A stretch of 64,000 nucleotides of DNA from BOKV01 sp041987205 (GTDB lineage Bacteria > Pseudomonadota > Alphaproteobacteria > Rhizobiales > Rhizobiaceae), in NCBI GenBank assembly GCA_041987205.1, contig JBHIWX010000002.1:44614-108613 (forward strand), given 5' to 3'. The translations under genes and the position numbers were made by a program. The notes under the pieces are model-generated. The model made no database searches and had not been told where the DNA came from. It saw nothing but the letters and a program-made list of their open reading frames with translations. How positions within the stretch are numbered: position 1 is the first letter of the stretch; the number at the start of each line of letters is the position of its first letter. This document shows positions 8,295-17,500 of the stretch, in pieces.

Positions 8295-10269
8295 TACCGG
8301 TTTGACGGCGCCAAAAACGCCCAAACGGAAGTTCGGCCCTGAATACCAGTCCCCCAGGGAAACTTCCGTGTCCGGCAAGACCGTGGATGCGGCGGAGAAA
8401 TCCGTCTGGCAGGCGGTCGGGAATCTGTGGCCCTATATGTGGCCGGCGGATCGGCCGGACCTGAAATGGCGTGTGTTCTGGGCCTTCCTGGTGCTGGTGA
8501 TCGCCAAGATCGTGACCGTGCTGGTGCCCTATTTCTACAAATGGGCCACGGATGCGCTGACGGGGGAGGGCACCACGCCGGCGCTGCTGCCGGCCTTCCT
8601 CGTTGCCCCGGTCATGCTGGTCGTCGCCTACAATGTGGGCCGCGTGCTGATGGTCGGCCTCAACCAGGTGCGCGACGCCACCTTCGCATCCGTCGGCCAG
8701 CATGCGGTGCGCCAGCTCTCTTCCATTGTCTTCCGCCACATGCACAAATTGTCGCTGCGCTATCATCTGCAGCGGCGTACCGGCGGCCTGTCTCGCGTCA
8801 TCGAACGCGGCGTGAAGGGCATCGAGTCGATCGTGCGCTTCACCATCCTGAATGGCGGGCCGACCATTCTGGAATTCGCCTTCACCGCCGGCATCGTCTG
8901 GTACCAGTTCGACTTCGTCTACGTCATCGTTATTGGGGTCATGGTCTGGGCCTATGTCCTGTTCTCGGTGAAGGCGAGCGATTGGCGTATCGCCATCCGC
9001 CGCGACATGAACACCTCGGACACAGAGGCCAATTCCAAGTCGATCGACTCGCTGCTCAATTTCGAGACGGTGAAATATTTCGGCAATGAGCGATGGGAGG
9101 CGAGGCGCTTCGACGATTCGATGGCGCGCTACGAAAAGGCCGCGACCCGGGTCTGGACCTCGCTCGCCTGGCTCAATTTCGGCCAGGCGATCATCCTCGG
9201 CATCGGCATGGGCACCTGCATGGTCATGTCCGGGCTCGCCGTGGCGCGTGGCGAACAGACCATCGGCGATTTCGTGCTGATCAACGCGCTGCTGGTCCAG
9301 CTTTCCATCCCGCTCAACTTCATCGGCTTCCTCTATCGCGAGATCCGCCAGGGCCTGACCGATATCGAGGCGATGTTCGACCTGCTCGATGTCAGGGCCG
9401 AGATCGTCGACAAGCCCGGCGCGCCGGCGCTTACGGTCGAGGAAGGCGAGATTGTCTTCGATCATGTCGACTTCCACTATGATCCCGACCGGCCGATCCT
9501 GAAGGACGTCTCCTTCAAGGTGCCGGCCGGAAAGACGGTCGCCATTGTCGGCCCTTCCGGCGCCGGCAAGTCGACCATTTCACGGCTGCTGTTTCGCTTC
9601 TACGACGTTACGGGCGGCAGCGTGACGATCGACGGGCAGGATCTGCGCGATGTCACCCAGGCCTCGCTGCGCCGGTCCATCGGCATGGTCCCGCAGGACA
9701 CCGTGCTGTTCAACGACACGATCCGCTACAACATCCGCTATGGCCGCACCGACGCGCCCGACGAGGAGATCGAGCAGGCCGCCGAAATGGCGCAAATCGC
9801 CGATTTCATCCGCGACCTGCCCAAGGGCTTCGACACCGAGGTCGGCGAGCGCGGGCTGAAACTGTCGGGCGGCGAAAAGCAGCGCGTCGCGATCGCGCGG
9901 ACGCTTCTCAAGGCGCCTCCGATCCTGATCCTCGACGAGGCGACCTCGGCGCTCGACACCCACACCGAGCGCGAGATCCAGTCCTCGCTCGACGTGGTTT
10001 CGAAGAACCGCACCACGCTGGTCATCGCCCACCGCCTGTCGACCGTCGTCGCCGCCGACGAGATCATCGTGCTCCGGGAAGGCCGCATCGCCGAGCGCGG
10101 CACCCATGACAAGCTCCTGAAGGCCAAGGGCCTTTACGCGGAGATGTGGGATCGCCAGCGCCAGGCCGCCGACGCCGAGGAACGCCTGCGCGAGGCCCGC
10201 GAGAACGACGAAATGGGTGTCATCGAGCGCCGCTACCGGTCGGACGACTACACCATCCCGTCTTCATGA
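8287..10269 (+). CDS. ATM1/HMT1-type ABC exporter (fused permease-ATPase)
   Basis: 660 aa from the GTG at 8287, eight bases inside the ArsR gene; earlier starts lie deeper in that gene. An N-terminal six-helix ABC membrane domain spans about residues 50-345 and includes the ETVKYFGNE loop typical of the ATM1 branch. The ATPase domain has Walker A GPSGAGKST (about 422-430), Q-loop VPQDTVLF, signature LSGGEKQR (about 526) and Walker B ILILDEATSALD. ATM1 and its bacterial relatives export glutathione-linked sulfur or heavy-metal conjugates. Coupling to a Cys-rich ArsR regulator suggests metal detoxification here. A half-transporter working as a homodimer in the inner membrane. Confidence 0.9.
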   Translation: MADTGLTAPKTPKRKFGPEYQSPRETSVSGKTVDAAEKSVWQAVGNLWPYMWPADRPDLKWRVFWAFLVLVIAKIVTVLVPYFYKWATDALTGEGTTPALLPAFLVAPVMLVVAYNVGRVLMVGLNQVRDATFASVGQHAVRQLSSIVFRHMHKLSLRYHLQRRTGGLSRVIERGVKGIESIVRFTILNGGPTILEFAFTAGIVWYQFDFVYVIVIGVMVWAYVLFSVKASDWRIAIRRDMNTSDTEANSKSIDSLLNFETVKYFGNERWEARRFDDSMARYEKAATRVWTSLAWLNFGQAIILGIGMGTCMVMSGLAVARGEQTIGDFVLINALLVQLSIPLNFIGFLYREIRQGLTDIEAMFDLLDVRAEIVDKPGAPALTVEEGEIVFDHVDFHYDPDRPILKDVSFKVPAGKTVAIVGPSGAGKSTISRLLFRFYDVTGGSVTIDGQDLRDVTQASLRRSIGMVPQDTVLFNDTIRYNIRYGRTDAPDEEIEQAAEMAQIADFIRDLPKGFDTEVGERGLKLSGGEKQRVAIARTLLKAPPILILDEATSALDTHTEREIQSSLDVVSKNRTTLVIAHRLSTVVAADEIIVLREGRIAERGTHDKLLKAKGLYAEMWDRQRQAADAEERLREARENDEMGVIERRYRSDDYTIPSS

Positions 10270-10362
10270 TTGTGTGGGGCCGCATGCTGCCCCGCGCGAA
10301 GCCGCCGGCCGCGACCTGAACTCCCGCAAAGGGCACGCTCGCACACCTGTATACGGATGGTT

Positions 10363-11592
10363 TTATCCAGCCCTCGAAACGAGCGCCTCCACCCGCGCGA
10401 GCATGTGTTCACGCATCGCCTTGCCGGCAGCCTCGGCACCCTTGACATGGCGAGCGTGGTTGCGCGCGATCTCGACAATGGCCTTGCCGTACTCCGTCGG
10501 TGTGCCGGCCGTGGGCGTGCCCGCCATTTGCTGCCAGTTGCGCATGGCAAATCCTTCCGGCGCAATGACCGGTATGCCGGCGAGAAAGCATTCGATGATC
10601 AGACCGGAACCCTTATCCCTGTAAACCGAGACATCATACGGCAACACCTGCATGTGCAGTCGCGAGATGGCGGCGCGAAACGTATCGGCATCGAGAAGCG
10701 GATCGCACCATTCGACCCGAAGATCCTCATGCAGCCCGCTGCACTCATGGATTTCTTCGAGTGCCCTTTTCTGTGTCTGGTCCATGCGCTCGAACCGCCC
10801 TTGCGAAGGATGCTGGACGACGACGCTCACCGGCCCCAGGCTGCATCGCTGCATTTCCATCGACAACTCGCGCAGGATCGCGGGAATTTTCGTCAGCCCC
10901 TGTTCCGGTCGCTTGCCGCCGAGAAATCCAATCACCAGCCCCTGTTCGGGTGAGCGTTTCGGCAAGGCCTGCGTCGAGGGCAGGAAGGTCATCGGGAGCA
11001 GCCATTCCCCGACATTGCCATAGCCGTATTTGTCCATAAGCGAGGCCGCCATCTCGGCGGTCTCGGTGTAAATATGGAGCTTGGCAAAACTACGCGAAAG
11101 CTGCCCCAGGGGCTCGATATGGAGCGCTTCACTGGCGCTGTTGTCGGGCAGTCCGGTGGACAGGAACCGGACATGCGTATTGGGCCAGCGACGTTCATCG
11201 GCATCGTGCATCGCCAGCGCCAGCGCATGCGCCAGTATGGTGGTGGCGCTGTGGATGATGAGCGTATCGTCGGGCCCCAACCCTGCCTCGTCGACCAGGC
11301 GCGAGATCATCGCGGCGTTGCGCGCTGCCTGCCGGTTGCGATAGCCGGTACTCGCTCTGGCACGCGGAAACAGCCTGCCAAGCAGCGAGCGGTCGTCATG
11401 CCAGTCGTGAACGATGACCTCCGGGTCGAATTCAAGATCGGGTTCCGCCTCACGGTTGATGACGACGGTCCTGATGGTGTCGGGTAGCGAGTCGGTGATG
11501 AATCGTGTGGTGGTGTAGTAGTGATCCCAGCCAAGCCTGCACCTAGGCTCGATAACAAGTACCTTTTGCCTCTCACCTTTTGCGCTTGGCAT
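10363..11592 (-). CDS. Putative glycosyltransferase-like protein
   Basis: 409 aa from the ATG at 11592; a longer frame to 11889 runs into the upstream region of the divergent gene and looks non-coding. The two-lobed layout resembles GT-B enzymes: an N-terminal alpha/beta lobe beginning KVLVIEPRCRLGWDHYYTT, and a C-terminal lobe with IGFLGGKRPEQGLTKIPAIL and VLPYDVSVYRDKGSGLIIECFLAG. The latter resembles the donor-nucleotide region of GT4-type transferases (Y-x-x-x-x-(S/G)-G-x-x-x-E). No signal peptide or TM helix. It is a lone gene with no polysaccharide neighbours, so substrate and pathway are unknown. Confidence 0.65.
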   Translation of the reverse strand: MPSAKGERQKVLVIEPRCRLGWDHYYTTTRFITDSLPDTIRTVVINREAEPDLEFDPEVIVHDWHDDRSLLGRLFPRARASTGYRNRQAARNAAMISRLVDEAGLGPDDTLIIHSATTILAHALALAMHDADERRWPNTHVRFLSTGLPDNSASEALHIEPLGQLSRSFAKLHIYTETAEMAASLMDKYGYGNVGEWLLPMTFLPSTQALPKRSPEQGLVIGFLGGKRPEQGLTKIPAILRELSMEMQRCSLGPVSVVVQHPSQGRFERMDQTQKRALEEIHECSGLHEDLRVEWCDPLLDADTFRAAISRLHMQVLPYDVSVYRDKGSGLIIECFLAGIPVIAPEGFAMRNWQQMAGTPTAGTPTEYGKAIVEIARNHARHVKGAEAAGKAMREHMLARVEALVSRAG

Positions 11593-11822
11593 GCCCCGCA
11601 ATGGTCTCCCCCTCCGCTCTCCGACCGCTGTCACGGCACGTATGAATTGGCGGGAATCTACCTGCCGGAATTGACCGTGACAGACAAGTGCAGCCGCGCC
11701 ACATTGATGCCCCATCGCGCTTGCAGGGAGACGGGCGCGATCACCGGCGCATCTTGATGCCGGCAATGGCGAAGTGGTCCCGACAATTGTATTCTGGCCA
11801 CCCATCGCAACGGAGCTCCGCC

Positions 11823-12320
11823 ATGTTGAGACTCGTCCCCGGCTTCCTTCTCGTTCTCCTGTCTGTCGCAGGTATCGCGCACGCCGCAACGATTGGGCGT
11901 GTCGACGTCCTCGATTCGGGGACCTATCGCGTCGAGACCGGCGACAGCACGGCCGAGGCGAACACGCCGACCGGCGAGGTCACCAGCGTCGGCAAGGCAG
12001 CGCTGATCGAGGCGACCGACACGATCATTGGAGCCGTGGGCACCGAGTTCGGCTTTCGCTATCGTGTGGTTGGCGAACCCGAAGGCGAGGCGGTTGACCT
12101 CGACATCGTCATCACCTTTCCGGACGCCGGCCTGACGGACCCGGAAAGCGGCAAGACGATCCGCGAAAGCCGTTATTCGACCTCCAAGAAGGTCGGTGCC
12201 GACGAATATCTGGGCTACGGCTTCGAAGCCGACTGGGAAATCGTGCCGGGCGCATGGAGCTTCGAGATATGGCATGACGGCCACCAGATGGCCCGCCTGG
12301 TCTTCAACGTCACGCAATAG
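11823..12320 (+). CDS. Exported DUF3859-type protein
   Basis: 165 aa with a clear Sec signal peptide, probably cut after AHA (residue 21). The start is set by a GGAG seven bases before ATG 11823. The mature part is a beta-rich domain ending WEIVPGAWSFEIWHDGHQMARLVFNV, which I match from memory to DUF3859. In that family the terminal W-x-F-E-I-W strand is conserved. No catalytic residues are evident and no function is known. It is followed on the other strand by a GIY-YIG protein gene and looks monocistronic. Confidence 0.65.
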   Translation: MLRLVPGFLLVLLSVAGIAHAATIGRVDVLDSGTYRVETGDSTAEANTPTGEVTSVGKAALIEATDTIIGAVGTEFGFRYRVVGEPEGEAVDLDIVITFPDAGLTDPESGKTIRESRYSTSKKVGADEYLGYGFEADWEIVPGAWSFEIWHDGHQMARLVFNVTQ

Positions 12321-12341
12321 ACGGGGAGAACCCGAAAGCCG

Positions 12342-12869
12342 TCAGCCCCGAAAGCGGAGCAGATGGCTGTCGCAACTCCGGCAGTCCGTATTGCCGAAGC
12401 CGGCAACCGCGATCGCAAATTCTTTCCGTTGCAGGAGACGGGCGACCAGATCGCATTCATCGCCGCCGGGCACGGCAAGGGCCGCAAGGCCTGCCGCGCG
12501 AACCGTCAGCCGGTCGACGTGCCAGTGCGGACGCTTTTCGTTGCGGAAATGCCGGGCGACCCGCGCGCGCAATCCGCCGGGACCCCGCGCACTGCCGCAA
12601 TAGGCGTAGCGGCCGGGTTCAAGCGCCACCTTCCCGGATCGCGCCGTTTCGAATGTGAGTGCGTAATCCAGGAGGATCGTCAGCACATAGGCGCCACCCA
12701 CCGCCGGAATGGCGTCGATCTCGCCAGGTTGATGGCTCGTCCCGGTCAGCCCTGCCTGCTTGAGCGAGGACAGGTATGCCGCCACGGCACGCGACGGATC
12801 GAGGGGCGCGCTACGCATCGGGGCATCGGTCGCCGTGACCGTTTGACGGCCATGGCTATGGACGACCAT
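12342..12869 (-). CDS. GIY-YIG-like nuclease-fold protein (DUF123 type)
   Basis: 175 aa from ATG 12869 (an inner ATG at 12818 would give 158 aa). The core reads GGAYVLTILLDY ... LEPGRYAYCGSARGPGGLRARVARHFR. That is a GIY-YIG arrangement with the two aromatic motifs as GAYVL and GRYAYCGSA, followed by the conserved Arg-rich helix. RPHWHVDRL and a C-terminal FGNTDCRSCDSHL follow, as in the DUF123 subfamily. In some archaea this domain is fused to endonuclease III, which links it loosely to DNA repair. The stand-alone bacterial form is uncharacterised. Divergent from psd. Confidence 0.75.
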   Translation of the reverse strand: MVVHSHGRQTVTATDAPMRSAPLDPSRAVAAYLSSLKQAGLTGTSHQPGEIDAIPAVGGAYVLTILLDYALTFETARSGKVALEPGRYAYCGSARGPGGLRARVARHFRNEKRPHWHVDRLTVRAAGLAALAVPGGDECDLVARLLQRKEFAIAVAGFGNTDCRSCDSHLLRFRG

Positions 12870-12945
12870 GTTTCTTGACCACCATGACTCTGGCACCATT
12901 TCCTGATAGCACATGCAGCGTTTCGACCTTGTATCGAGGATGTCG

Positions 12946-13653
12946 ATGGATTCCGCCAGCCTTTTCACGACCTTGCGCAAATCGCTCGTGCCCGTTCACC
13001 GCGAGGGCTGGCCGTTTGTCGCCGCCTTTTTCGTCGCCACGCTGGTGCTCGGCTGGATCTGGGACCCGCTGTTCTGGATCGGACTGTTCCTGACGGGCTG
13101 GTGCGCCTTCTTCTTCCGCGACCCGCAGCGCGTTACACCGGTGTCGATCGACTATGTCATCAGCCCCGCCGACGGGCGCGTCTCGGCGATCACCCAGGTG
13201 GCGCCGCCACGCGAAACAGGCATGGGCGATGAAGCCATGCAGCGCGTCTCGATCTTCATGAACGTGTTCAATTGCCATGTGAACCGCGCGCCCGTCGCCG
13301 GGCCGATCAGTCTCGTCGCCCACAAGCGCGGCAAGTTTTTCAACGCCGACCTCGACAAGGCGAGCGCCGAGAATGAGCGCAATTCACTGGTGATCGAGAG
13401 CCCGCACGGGCCGCTGGCCGTCGTCCAGATCGCAGGGCTGGTCGCCCGGCGCATCGTCTGCTGGGCGCGCCAGGACGAGGAGATCGGTGTCGGGGAACGA
13501 TTCGGTCTCATCCGTTTCGGCTCACGGCTCGACGTCTATCTGCCGAAAGGCGCGGTAGTCACCGTCTCGCCGGGCCAGACCGCGATTGCCGGCGAGACCA
13601 TCATTGCGCGCTTTGACGGCGCACCGGTCCAGCCGGTCACGCGAATCCAGTGA
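12946..13653 (+). CDS. psd: Phosphatidylserine decarboxylase (short form)
   Basis: 235 aa from ATG 12946, chosen because GAGG at 12936-12939 lies six bases upstream; in-frame ATGs at 12913 and 12940 lack that spacing. Converts phosphatidylserine to phosphatidylethanolamine at the inner membrane. A hydrophobic hairpin (about 20-60, FVAAFFVATLVLGWI) anchors it. The self-cleavage site that makes the pyruvoyl group is R-F-G192-S193-R, the GS motif of the short PSD class, not LGST as in E. coli. The catalytic DGRV, FMNVFNCHVNR and HKRGKFFNAD motifs are intact. The next gene makes its substrate. Confidence 0.95.
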   Translation: MDSASLFTTLRKSLVPVHREGWPFVAAFFVATLVLGWIWDPLFWIGLFLTGWCAFFFRDPQRVTPVSIDYVISPADGRVSAITQVAPPRETGMGDEAMQRVSIFMNVFNCHVNRAPVAGPISLVAHKRGKFFNADLDKASAENERNSLVIESPHGPLAVVQIAGLVARRIVCWARQDEEIGVGERFGLIRFGSRLDVYLPKGAVVTVSPGQTAIAGETIIARFDGAPVQPVTRIQ

Positions 13654-13677
13654 GGCCGATCAGGTGAGAGAAGCCAG

Positions 13678-14553
13678 GTGAGACAGGTCACGCCCTTTCC
13701 GCCCTTCGATCCGGATGGCGCGGAGGCTGCGCGTGGCCGCCGCCTGCGCGACATTTCGCTGAGAACCATCTTCCCGAGCCTGATCACGCTGCTGGCCATC
13801 TGTGCCGGGCTGACGGCGATCCGCTTTTCCGTGGAAGGTCGCGTCGAAATGGCAATCGCCGCGATCCTGCTGGCCGCCGCGCTCGATGGCATCGACGGCC
13901 GGGTCGCACGCCTTTTGAAATCGGCCTCGCGCTTCGGTGCCGAACTCGACAGCCTCGCCGATTTCGTCAATTTCGGCGTGGCACCCGCCATGCTGGTCTA
14001 TTTCACGCTGACCGACGTGCTCAATTCCGTCGGCTGGATATCGGCGCTGATCTACGCCATCTGCGTCTGCCTGCGGCTCGCCCGTTTCAACGTTGCGCTT
14101 GACCAGCCGGGTCGGCCGAAATGGCAGAATGCCTTCTTCGTCGGCATTCCCGCACCGGCCGGCGCGCTCACCGTGCTGGCGCCCGTCTACGCCAACTTGC
14201 TTGGCCTGGAAAACCATTTGGCGCTCGACATCGCCGCCGCCGCCTTCACCGTCATCATCGGCCTTTTGATGGTGTCGCGCTGGCCCACCTGGTCGGGCAA
14301 GGATTTCGGCCGCCGCATCCCGCGCGCCCACGTCCTGCCCGTCCTGATCGTCGTCGTGGGCTTCGTCGCCGTGCTGTTCAGCTACCCCTGGCAGGTCATG
14401 CTGGCCGGCGTGGTCGCCTATCTGGGCGCCATCCCGTTCGCCTATCGTGACTGGAACCGGCGACTTGCCGGAGATGCGAAAGCGGAAGTCGTGACGAAGG
14501 CTGAAGCCGAGATCATCGACGAAAACGAAGACGGCCCGGACGCCAAAGGCTGA
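13678..14553 (+). CDS. pssA: CDP-diacylglycerol-serine O-phosphatidyltransferase
   Basis: 291 aa from a GTG preceded by a purine-rich stretch. Integral membrane enzyme making phosphatidylserine from CDP-diacylglycerol and serine. The CDP-alcohol phosphotransferase signature D-G-x2-A-R-x8-G-x3-D-x3-D is complete: D73-G74, A77-R78, G87, D91, D95. Six to eight hydrophobic helices follow the usual layout (LRTIFPSLITLLAICAG at the start). The C-terminus is a charged tail. The order psd-pssA, 24 bases apart, places two consecutive steps of phosphatidylethanolamine synthesis in one operon, as in other rhizobia. Confidence 0.95.
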   Translation: MRQVTPFPPFDPDGAEAARGRRLRDISLRTIFPSLITLLAICAGLTAIRFSVEGRVEMAIAAILLAAALDGIDGRVARLLKSASRFGAELDSLADFVNFGVAPAMLVYFTLTDVLNSVGWISALIYAICVCLRLARFNVALDQPGRPKWQNAFFVGIPAPAGALTVLAPVYANLLGLENHLALDIAAAAFTVIIGLLMVSRWPTWSGKDFGRRIPRAHVLPVLIVVVGFVAVLFSYPWQVMLAGVVAYLGAIPFAYRDWNRRLAGDAKAEVVTKAEAEIIDENEDGPDAKG

Positions 14554-14561
14554 TCCGGGCC
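14533..14561. terminator. Hairpin between the convergent pssA and RND genes
   Basis: GGCCCGGA at 14533-14540 pairs perfectly with TCCGGGCC at 14554-14561 across the pssA stop codon. On the minus strand it is followed by GTCTTCGTTTTC, a modest T-rich tail, so it may end the RND operon. On the plus strand there is no T tract. Confidence 0.4.
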
Positions 14562-14595
14562 GCAACACTTCATGCAATCAAGCTTCGATGGAAGC

Positions 14596-17500
14596 CTATT
14601 CCGCGGCCTCCGGCATCGGTTCCGGCGGCGGCCCCTTGCGCGGCTTGCGCGTGGGCCGGCGGCGGGCGGGTCCGTCATCGTCACCGGAAACCTGTGCCTC
14701 CGCCTCCGCGTCCGTGTCGATGTCCTCGCTCCGACGGCCCGTCAGCCACTGCCAGAAGTTCACGCTGTTGGTCGGCAGTGACAGCATGACCGGTGTGAGG
14801 ATGAGCGTCAGCAGGGTCGAGAAGGCGAGGCCGAAGATGATCGCGGTCGACAATTGCACCCACCAGATCGCCGACAGCGAATTGACCGAGATGACCCGGT
14901 TGATGAAGTCGAAATTGACCGAAGCCGCCATCGGAATGAGGCCCAGGATCGTCGTGAACGTCGTCAGGAAGATCGGGCGGAAGCGTTGTGCCGAGGTCTT
15001 CAGCACCGCCTCGTGAATGGCGACACCTTCCGACCGCAGCCGGTTGTAGGTGTCGATCAGCACGATGGCGTTGTTCACCACGATACCGGCCAGCGCCACG
15101 ATGCCCGTGCCTGTCATGACGATCGAGAATTTCTGCCCGGTCACCATCATGCCGATCAGCACGCCCACCATGGCGAGCACCACGGTCGAGAGCGTCAGGA
15201 TCGTCTGGTAGAACGAGTTGAACTGCGTCACCAGGATGATGAACATCAGGAACAGCGCGCCCATGGCGGCCTTGCCGAGGAACTCGCCCGATTCCTTCTG
15301 GTCCTCGTCGGCGCCACGGAAACGGAAGCGCACGCCCTCCGGCCAGTTCTGGCTGTCGAGCCAGCTCTGGATTTCGGCGATCTTGTCGTTCGGCGTCAGG
15401 TCGCGGTCGCCAAAGGTCGCGCCTTTGACCAGATTGGCCTTGAGGTCCATCGCATAGGAGCCGTCCTTGCGGGTGATCGAGGTGACCTTGTGCTGCGGCC
15501 GCAGGGTGACGAAATTGGAGATCGGGACCTGCCCGTTGGCGGTCCTCAGTCGCAATTCGTCCAGCTTTTCCAGCGTGCGGTCGGCCTCGGGCAGGCGAAT
15601 GCGGATGTCGAGTTCATCCTCCGAATCGTCGGGCCGGTACTTGCCCATCAGCAGGCCGTTGGTGACGAGCTGGACCATGGAGCCGACGGCGGCAACGCCG
15701 GCATTGTAGCGCCCGGCTTCTTCCCGGTTGAGATCGAGTTCCCACTCGATACCGGGAAGGGGGCGACCGTCCTCAAGATCCTGAATGTCGGCCAGCGTGT
15801 CGAAATAGCCGCGCACCTGTCCGACCGTATAGACCAGCGTATCGTAGTCGTCCGACTTCACCTCAAGCCGCACGTCCTTGCCTTGCGGCGGGCCTTCCTC
15901 CTTCTTGCGGACCTCGACCCGCACGCCGGCAATGTTGGCAGTGCGGTCGCGGATTTCCTGGAAGATGTCGGCCGCCTTGCGGCGCTTGTCGAAATCGGCG
16001 AGTTCGATCTGGAACGTCGCGACGGCGTCGTTCGGCTTGTCCTGCCCACCGCCCAGGTCCAGCCCGCCGCTCCGCTGGGCGCCCGGCGCTTCGGCGTTCA
16101 TCACGACATTGTCGAGGCCCTTGACCTGCAGGATCTGGTCTTCGACCTCGATGGCGATGTCCCTTATGTCGGTTGCCGACAGATTGCCGCGTGCCGAGAC
16201 GAAGACGGTCGCCAGATCGGGCTCTTCCTCGACGAAGAACTCCACGCCGTTATTGTATACGGCGAAGGCCATGAACGTTCCCACGGTGATGCCGATCGCG
16301 ACGAGGATGACCACGACATTGCCGACCAGACTGCGCGTTGCCCGGTCGAGGAAACGTACATAGACGCCCATCGGTCCGGTCAGCTTCGTCGGATCGAGTT
16401 CCGCGTCCGCCGAGAGCATCCGGGCGACATGGCTTTCGTCCCGTGGATGCGTCCTGCGCCAGTAACGCGTAAGGCTGCCGGTCGCGAACCATGCGATGAT
16501 CGCGGCGACCAGCCCTAAACCAATTGCGATCCAGCCGTCCGTGACGGCGTCGAAGGGCACTTCGACAAGACCTTCGATGAACACGACATAGGTGGCCGCG
16601 GCGACCAGGACGAAGGCATGGATCGATTGCGCCAGTTGCGGATGACGGCCGATCCAGTCGCCATATTGCGCGAAGGCGACGCCGGTCACCGGCACGAAGA
16701 CCAGCGCGGTCAGCAGCGAGGCCGACAGCACGATGATCACCATGATCGGCAGATAGCTCATGAATTCGCCGATCACGCCGGGCCACAGCAACAGCGGCAG
16801 GAAGGCGGCAAGCGTCGTTGCCGTCGACGAGACGATCGGCCACAGCATCAGCTTGGCCGCGCGGAAATAGGCGGTCTGCGCGTCCAGACCCTCGCCGAGC
16901 TTGCGGTCGGCATATTCCGTCATGACGATGGCGCCGTCGACCAGCATGCCGACGCACAGCACCAGCCCGTACATTACCATCATGTTCACGGTCATGCCGA
17001 AAGCCGCGAGGATAAGGAATCCGACCATGAACGAGGTCGGGATCGCCAGCCCGACCAGCAGGCCGGATCTGAGACCGAGCGCGCCGACCACGACGATCAT
17101 CACGAGTGCGATGGCCGTCAGGATCGACGATTGCAGCGAACCGAGCTGGTCGAAGATGTAGGACGACTGGTCGACCAGGAAATTCGCCTTGATCGTGTCC
17201 GGCCAGCTCTTGGAGAATTCCTCGACGACGCGACGAACCTCCAGATTGTTCTCGATGACATTGGTGCCGAGCCGCTTGACGATGTCTAGGGACACGGCCG
17301 GTTGACCATTCACGCGCGTGAAGGTCGAGGCATCCTTGAAGCTGCGCCGAATCTCGGCGACCTGGCCAAGCGTGACCACGCCCTCGCCATTCTGCTTGAT
17401 CGGGATGGCATAGACATCGGCCGCGTTCTCCACGAGGCCCGGCAGCTTCAGATTGAAGCGGGCCTGCCCGTCATCGAGAAAGCCGGCGGGCACGAGCTGG

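Noticed and set aside
10270..10362. Hairpin GGGGC-N8-GCCCC after the ATM1 gene as a terminator
   Set aside because: Short stem with no T tract on either strand; not strong enough to list.
14854..16518. A 554-codon frame antisense to the RND permease gene
   Set aside because: Same reason; the sense strand carries a complete RND protein.
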